DNA from: Bradyrhizobium sp. CCBAU 53421
GTDB lineage: Bacteria > Pseudomonadota > Alphaproteobacteria > Rhizobiales > Xanthobacteraceae
DNA length: 64,000 bases
Reading direction: 5' to 3'
Assembly: GCF_015291625.1 (NCBI RefSeq)
Contig: NZ_CP030047.1
Coordinates: forward strand, 3,224,001 to 3,288,000
A model generated the notes under the pieces. The model was not told where the DNA came from. It did no database searches and saw nothing but the letters and a program-made list of their open reading frames with translations. This document shows, piece by piece, positions 61,911 through 64,000 of the stretch. The position numbers were made by a program, and so were the translations under genes. How positions within the stretch are numbered: position 1 is the first letter of the stretch; each line of letters opens with the position of its first letter.

Positions 61911-62629
61911 GATGCGGCCGCGAGCGGCGGCGAGACCACCTGCGGCGCCTCGGGGGCCTGCGTGGCGGTCGTTGCCAGCTGGAAGCGGATGCCGTGCACG
62001 GAGACGGTCAGCGGGATGGCACGGAAGTCGTCGTGGAAGGCGCGGATCCGGCGGGCCAGTTCGCCGGCGCTGATGCCGGCGGGAAGCTCGCACATCTCGC
62101 GGTACATTTGCCGTGTGCTCTTGATACCGCACCAGGCGATTTCCAGCTCCTGCAGCGGCGAGGGATCGCGGGCGAGGTCGCGCGACATCCGCCAAAACAG
62201 ATGGGCAAGCCGCACATAGGCGATCTGCTCGAGCCCACGCACGCTGATCTTGTCGGGAATGATGAAGGGCTCGACCCCGACGATGGGGCCGGAATCGACG
62301 CGCGCGGCCATCACGTGGGCCGTCGCGCCGAACGTGCGGGCGCCGTCATAGAACGCGAAATGGGCCGGCGCCCAGCCGGGATACTGAGGCGGGCCGGGGT
62401 GGAAATTGTAGGCGCCATGGCCGAGCGCCGCGAGGATGCTCTCAGGCACGATGACGCTGGTGGTGAACGCTAGCAGCCGCGCCTCGCGCAACACTTCGGG
62501 CTCGATCGCCGCGAGGTCCTCGGCCGTCACCGCGCAGCGGAACGACAGCGCCGGATTGTGCGCCTTCAACAGCTCGGTGAGTGCGAATTGCTGGCTGGCG
62601 ACGCCGGTGAGAAGGATGATGGTCTTCAT
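61907..62629 (-). CDS. Formyltransferase-like protein
   Basis: A 240-residue protein resembling the formyltransferase N-terminal fold (methionyl-tRNA formyltransferase/GART superfamily). The Asn-x-His part appears in GAYNFHPGPPQYPGWAPAHF, followed by FGATAHVMAARVDSGPIVGV, which carries the His and Asp expected for formyl transfer. It lacks the C-terminal RNA-binding domain, so it likely modifies a sugar or small molecule. ATG 62629 (MKTIILLTGV) is preceded by GAAGGA; upstream in-frame starts exist at 62662. Confidence 0.7.
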   Translation of the reverse strand: MKTIILLTGVASQQFALTELLKAHNPALSFRCAVTAEDLAAIEPEVLREARLLAFTTSVIVPESILAALGHGAYNFHPGPPQYPGWAPAHFAFYDGARTFGATAHVMAARVDSGPIVGVEPFIIPDKISVRGLEQIAYVRLAHLFWRMSRDLARDPSPLQELEIAWCGIKSTRQMYREMCELPAGISAGELARRIRAFHDDFRAIPLTVSVHGIRFQLATTATQAPEAPQVVSPPLAAAS

Positions 62630-62670
62630 GATGTCGATGTCCTTCTCTTGGCTGGTCATTACACGGTTGA

Positions 62671-63996
62671 TCAGCCGCGCTGCCCGGCCATGACGACGAC
62701 GCTGCCGGCGTTGCGGGATTGCCCCACGGTGCGGAACAGATCGGCCGGCAATGCCTGCCAGGGCGCGATCTCGATGATCCGGTTGTTCGCACTCCTGGCT
62801 GCCGATTTCGCCGCGCGAATATCGTCCTGCCAGGGGCACAGCGCGAGCTCGAGCCGGCCGAACCCGCCGCAATCGGCGACGAACGCTCCGGTGACTGCCT
62901 CGATGCTGGCAGCCATTTCGCGTGCGTCGCTGGTTGCGATATCGCGCATGATCACCGTGATCGCGTCATTCGAGGCCGCTTGCGACCTGATCACGATCAT
63001 GGCGTCCCGGCCGCCGCTGCGGCTCGCGCGCCGCGCGGCTCGCATCGCGATGCCGAATTCGGCATCGGGTCCCAGGTCGCTGTTGTCGGTCGGCAGATTG
63101 TGGACGATCGTGGTGTGGCGGGGCGTGCCGGCATCTTCGGCAGGCGCATGGTACGAGCGCGGCAGCCAGGCCGTGTCGAGCGCCATCTGCGACGAGGTCA
63201 AGCTCCAGGCCTGATCGAGCAGGTAGCCCTCCCAGACCGCGGGATAAGCGGTCGCGATGTGATGCCAGTTGCGCAGCAGCGCTTCGGCGGCAGGGGTGCG
63301 ACCGAAATAGAGCGTGCGTGCCGACATCTCCCACCGGTTCCATTTGTGGAGCGCGACGTCGCATGCGAGCGACGACGGTAGCAGTGGCGGCTCGCTGAGC
63401 GTCGCATCGGCCTCGATGAACAGCAGCGGCTCGCGATGCTCCTGCCACATCCGCAGCATGAAGCCAGTCTTCTCGGACGCGCGCATGCGCTCACCGTCAG
63501 CGGTGTCGATCGGCACGATGTCGCAGGCGATCTCGAATTCGGCCAGCTTCTCGCGGAGCACGCGGGCATGATCGTCGCCGAAGGCGCGGGGATAGCAGGA
63601 GACCACGCGCAGCGCGGTCTCGGATCGGGCGCCTTCCGCGGGCGCGATCGGGCGCCAGTTGAGACCGCCCCACCACATCTCGTGCGGACCATCGAAGCTC
63701 GGCCCGATGGTTCCGAAATCGGTCAGCTTGGACTTCAGGAAATCGAACGCGGGATTTTCGCCGAAGGGCACTACCACCGCACAGTCGGTGCGAAGCGACC
63801 GGTAGAGGATTTCGGCGGCGGGGCCGCTCGGCGGCTCGACGAGGATGATCACGCCGTGCTCCCGCTCCGGCAAAGAGCCGGCCTGATGAACGGTTGCACG
63901 TCCGAGCCGTTCAGACAGCCATGCGACCCGGCGGCGCTGTACAGCGCTCATCCGGATACCGTTCGCCGCCAGTAATTGGTCGAAATTCGTCTGCAA
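62671..63996 (-). CDS. Large unrecognised protein, glycosyltransferase-like region, near window edge
   Basis: A frame of 441 residues from 63996 to 62671. The middle has a nucleotide-sugar-transferase-like feel (LRVVSCYPRAFGDDHARVLR, GFMLRMWQEHREPLLFIEAD with a DxD-like acidic end, CDVALHKWNRWEM) but no family is certain. Its start is four bases from the window end, so the real start may lie beyond. It lies 42 bases before the formyltransferase-like gene on the same strand, suggesting a shared operon for sugar or cell-surface modification. Confidence 0.5.
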   Translation of the reverse strand: MQTNFDQLLAANGIRMSAVQRRRVAWLSERLGRATVHQAGSLPEREHGVIILVEPPSGPAAEILYRSLRTDCAVVVPFGENPAFDFLKSKLTDFGTIGPSFDGPHEMWWGGLNWRPIAPAEGARSETALRVVSCYPRAFGDDHARVLREKLAEFEIACDIVPIDTADGERMRASEKTGFMLRMWQEHREPLLFIEADATLSEPPLLPSSLACDVALHKWNRWEMSARTLYFGRTPAAEALLRNWHHIATAYPAVWEGYLLDQAWSLTSSQMALDTAWLPRSYHAPAEDAGTPRHTTIVHNLPTDNSDLGPDAEFGIAMRAARRASRSGGRDAMIVIRSQAASNDAITVIMRDIATSDAREMAASIEAVTGAFVADCGGFGRLELALCPWQDDIRAAKSAARSANNRIIEIAPWQALPADLFRTVGQSRNAGSVVVMAGQRG

Positions 63997-64000
63997 GCCG

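Overview
The window is a 64 kb, GC-rich chromosome segment that reads as Bradyrhizobium or a very close Bradyrhizobiaceae relative. The basis is codon use, the protein families, several small proteins recalled as typical of this genus, a palindromic repeat at 51.48 kb of a type recalled from these genomes, and GGAAC-N16/17-CGTT promoter motifs typical of the alphaproteobacterial general stress sigma factor EcfG. No database search was possible, so the taxonomic call is inference.

Region 1 (0-14.4 kb) is a dense stress-response neighbourhood: BrkB/YihY protein, a frameshifted MFS transporter, PfpI-like protein, four-helix copper protein, DUF2231, sorbosone/PQQ-type dehydrogenase lipoprotein, CBS-pair protein, MgtC, flavodoxin-fold reductase, DUF72, a ThDP enzyme of the pyruvate oxidase type, DUF892 (YciE-like), DUF4142 and CsbD, with many tiny membrane-protein genes between them. 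Most transcription units start behind an EcfG-like motif. An isochorismatase-family gene with two frameshifts closes this part.

Region 2 (15-26.8 kb) holds two divergent respiratory operons: a caa3-type (A2 class) cytochrome oxidase (minus strand) and a complete six-gene alternative complex III, actABCDEF (plus strand), ending against a convergent SCO copper chaperone. The shared 120-base promoter region carries two back-to-back EcfG-like -35 elements. Together they form a quinol-to-oxygen branch that bypasses bc1.

Region 3 (26.8-31.7 kb) is gene-poor and decayed: broken or tiny genes, strong hairpins, and a C-terminal fragment of a luciferase-like monooxygenase.

Region 4 (31.7-45.9 kb) is a probable organosulfur or related scavenging cluster: StyA-like and DszC-like flavoproteins (minus strand), and a plus-strand operon with a DszA/NtaA-type monooxygenase, a branched-chain-amino-acid-type ABC transporter, an SfnG-type monooxygenase, then a taurine/sulfonate-type ABC transporter. 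No flavin reductase is present. A 3' fragment of tRNA-Lys(CUU) at 46.13-46.18 kb looks like an integration scar.

Region 5 (46.8-57.4 kb) holds a truncated IclR gene, a beta-oxidation-type set (thiolase, SDR, crotonase, acyl-CoA dehydrogenase), a GntR/FCD regulator, and divergent from it a 1133-residue molybdopterin oxidoreductase fused to an FAD/NAD reductase and a [2Fe-2S] ferredoxin domain, followed by an AtoE short-chain fatty acid transporter. This fusion and its context is the most novel-looking enzyme in the window.

Region 6 (57.7-64 kb) has two small unknown proteins, a large class III adenylate cyclase/AAA-ATPase signalling protein, a formyltransferase-like protein and a large unknown protein that runs to the window edge.
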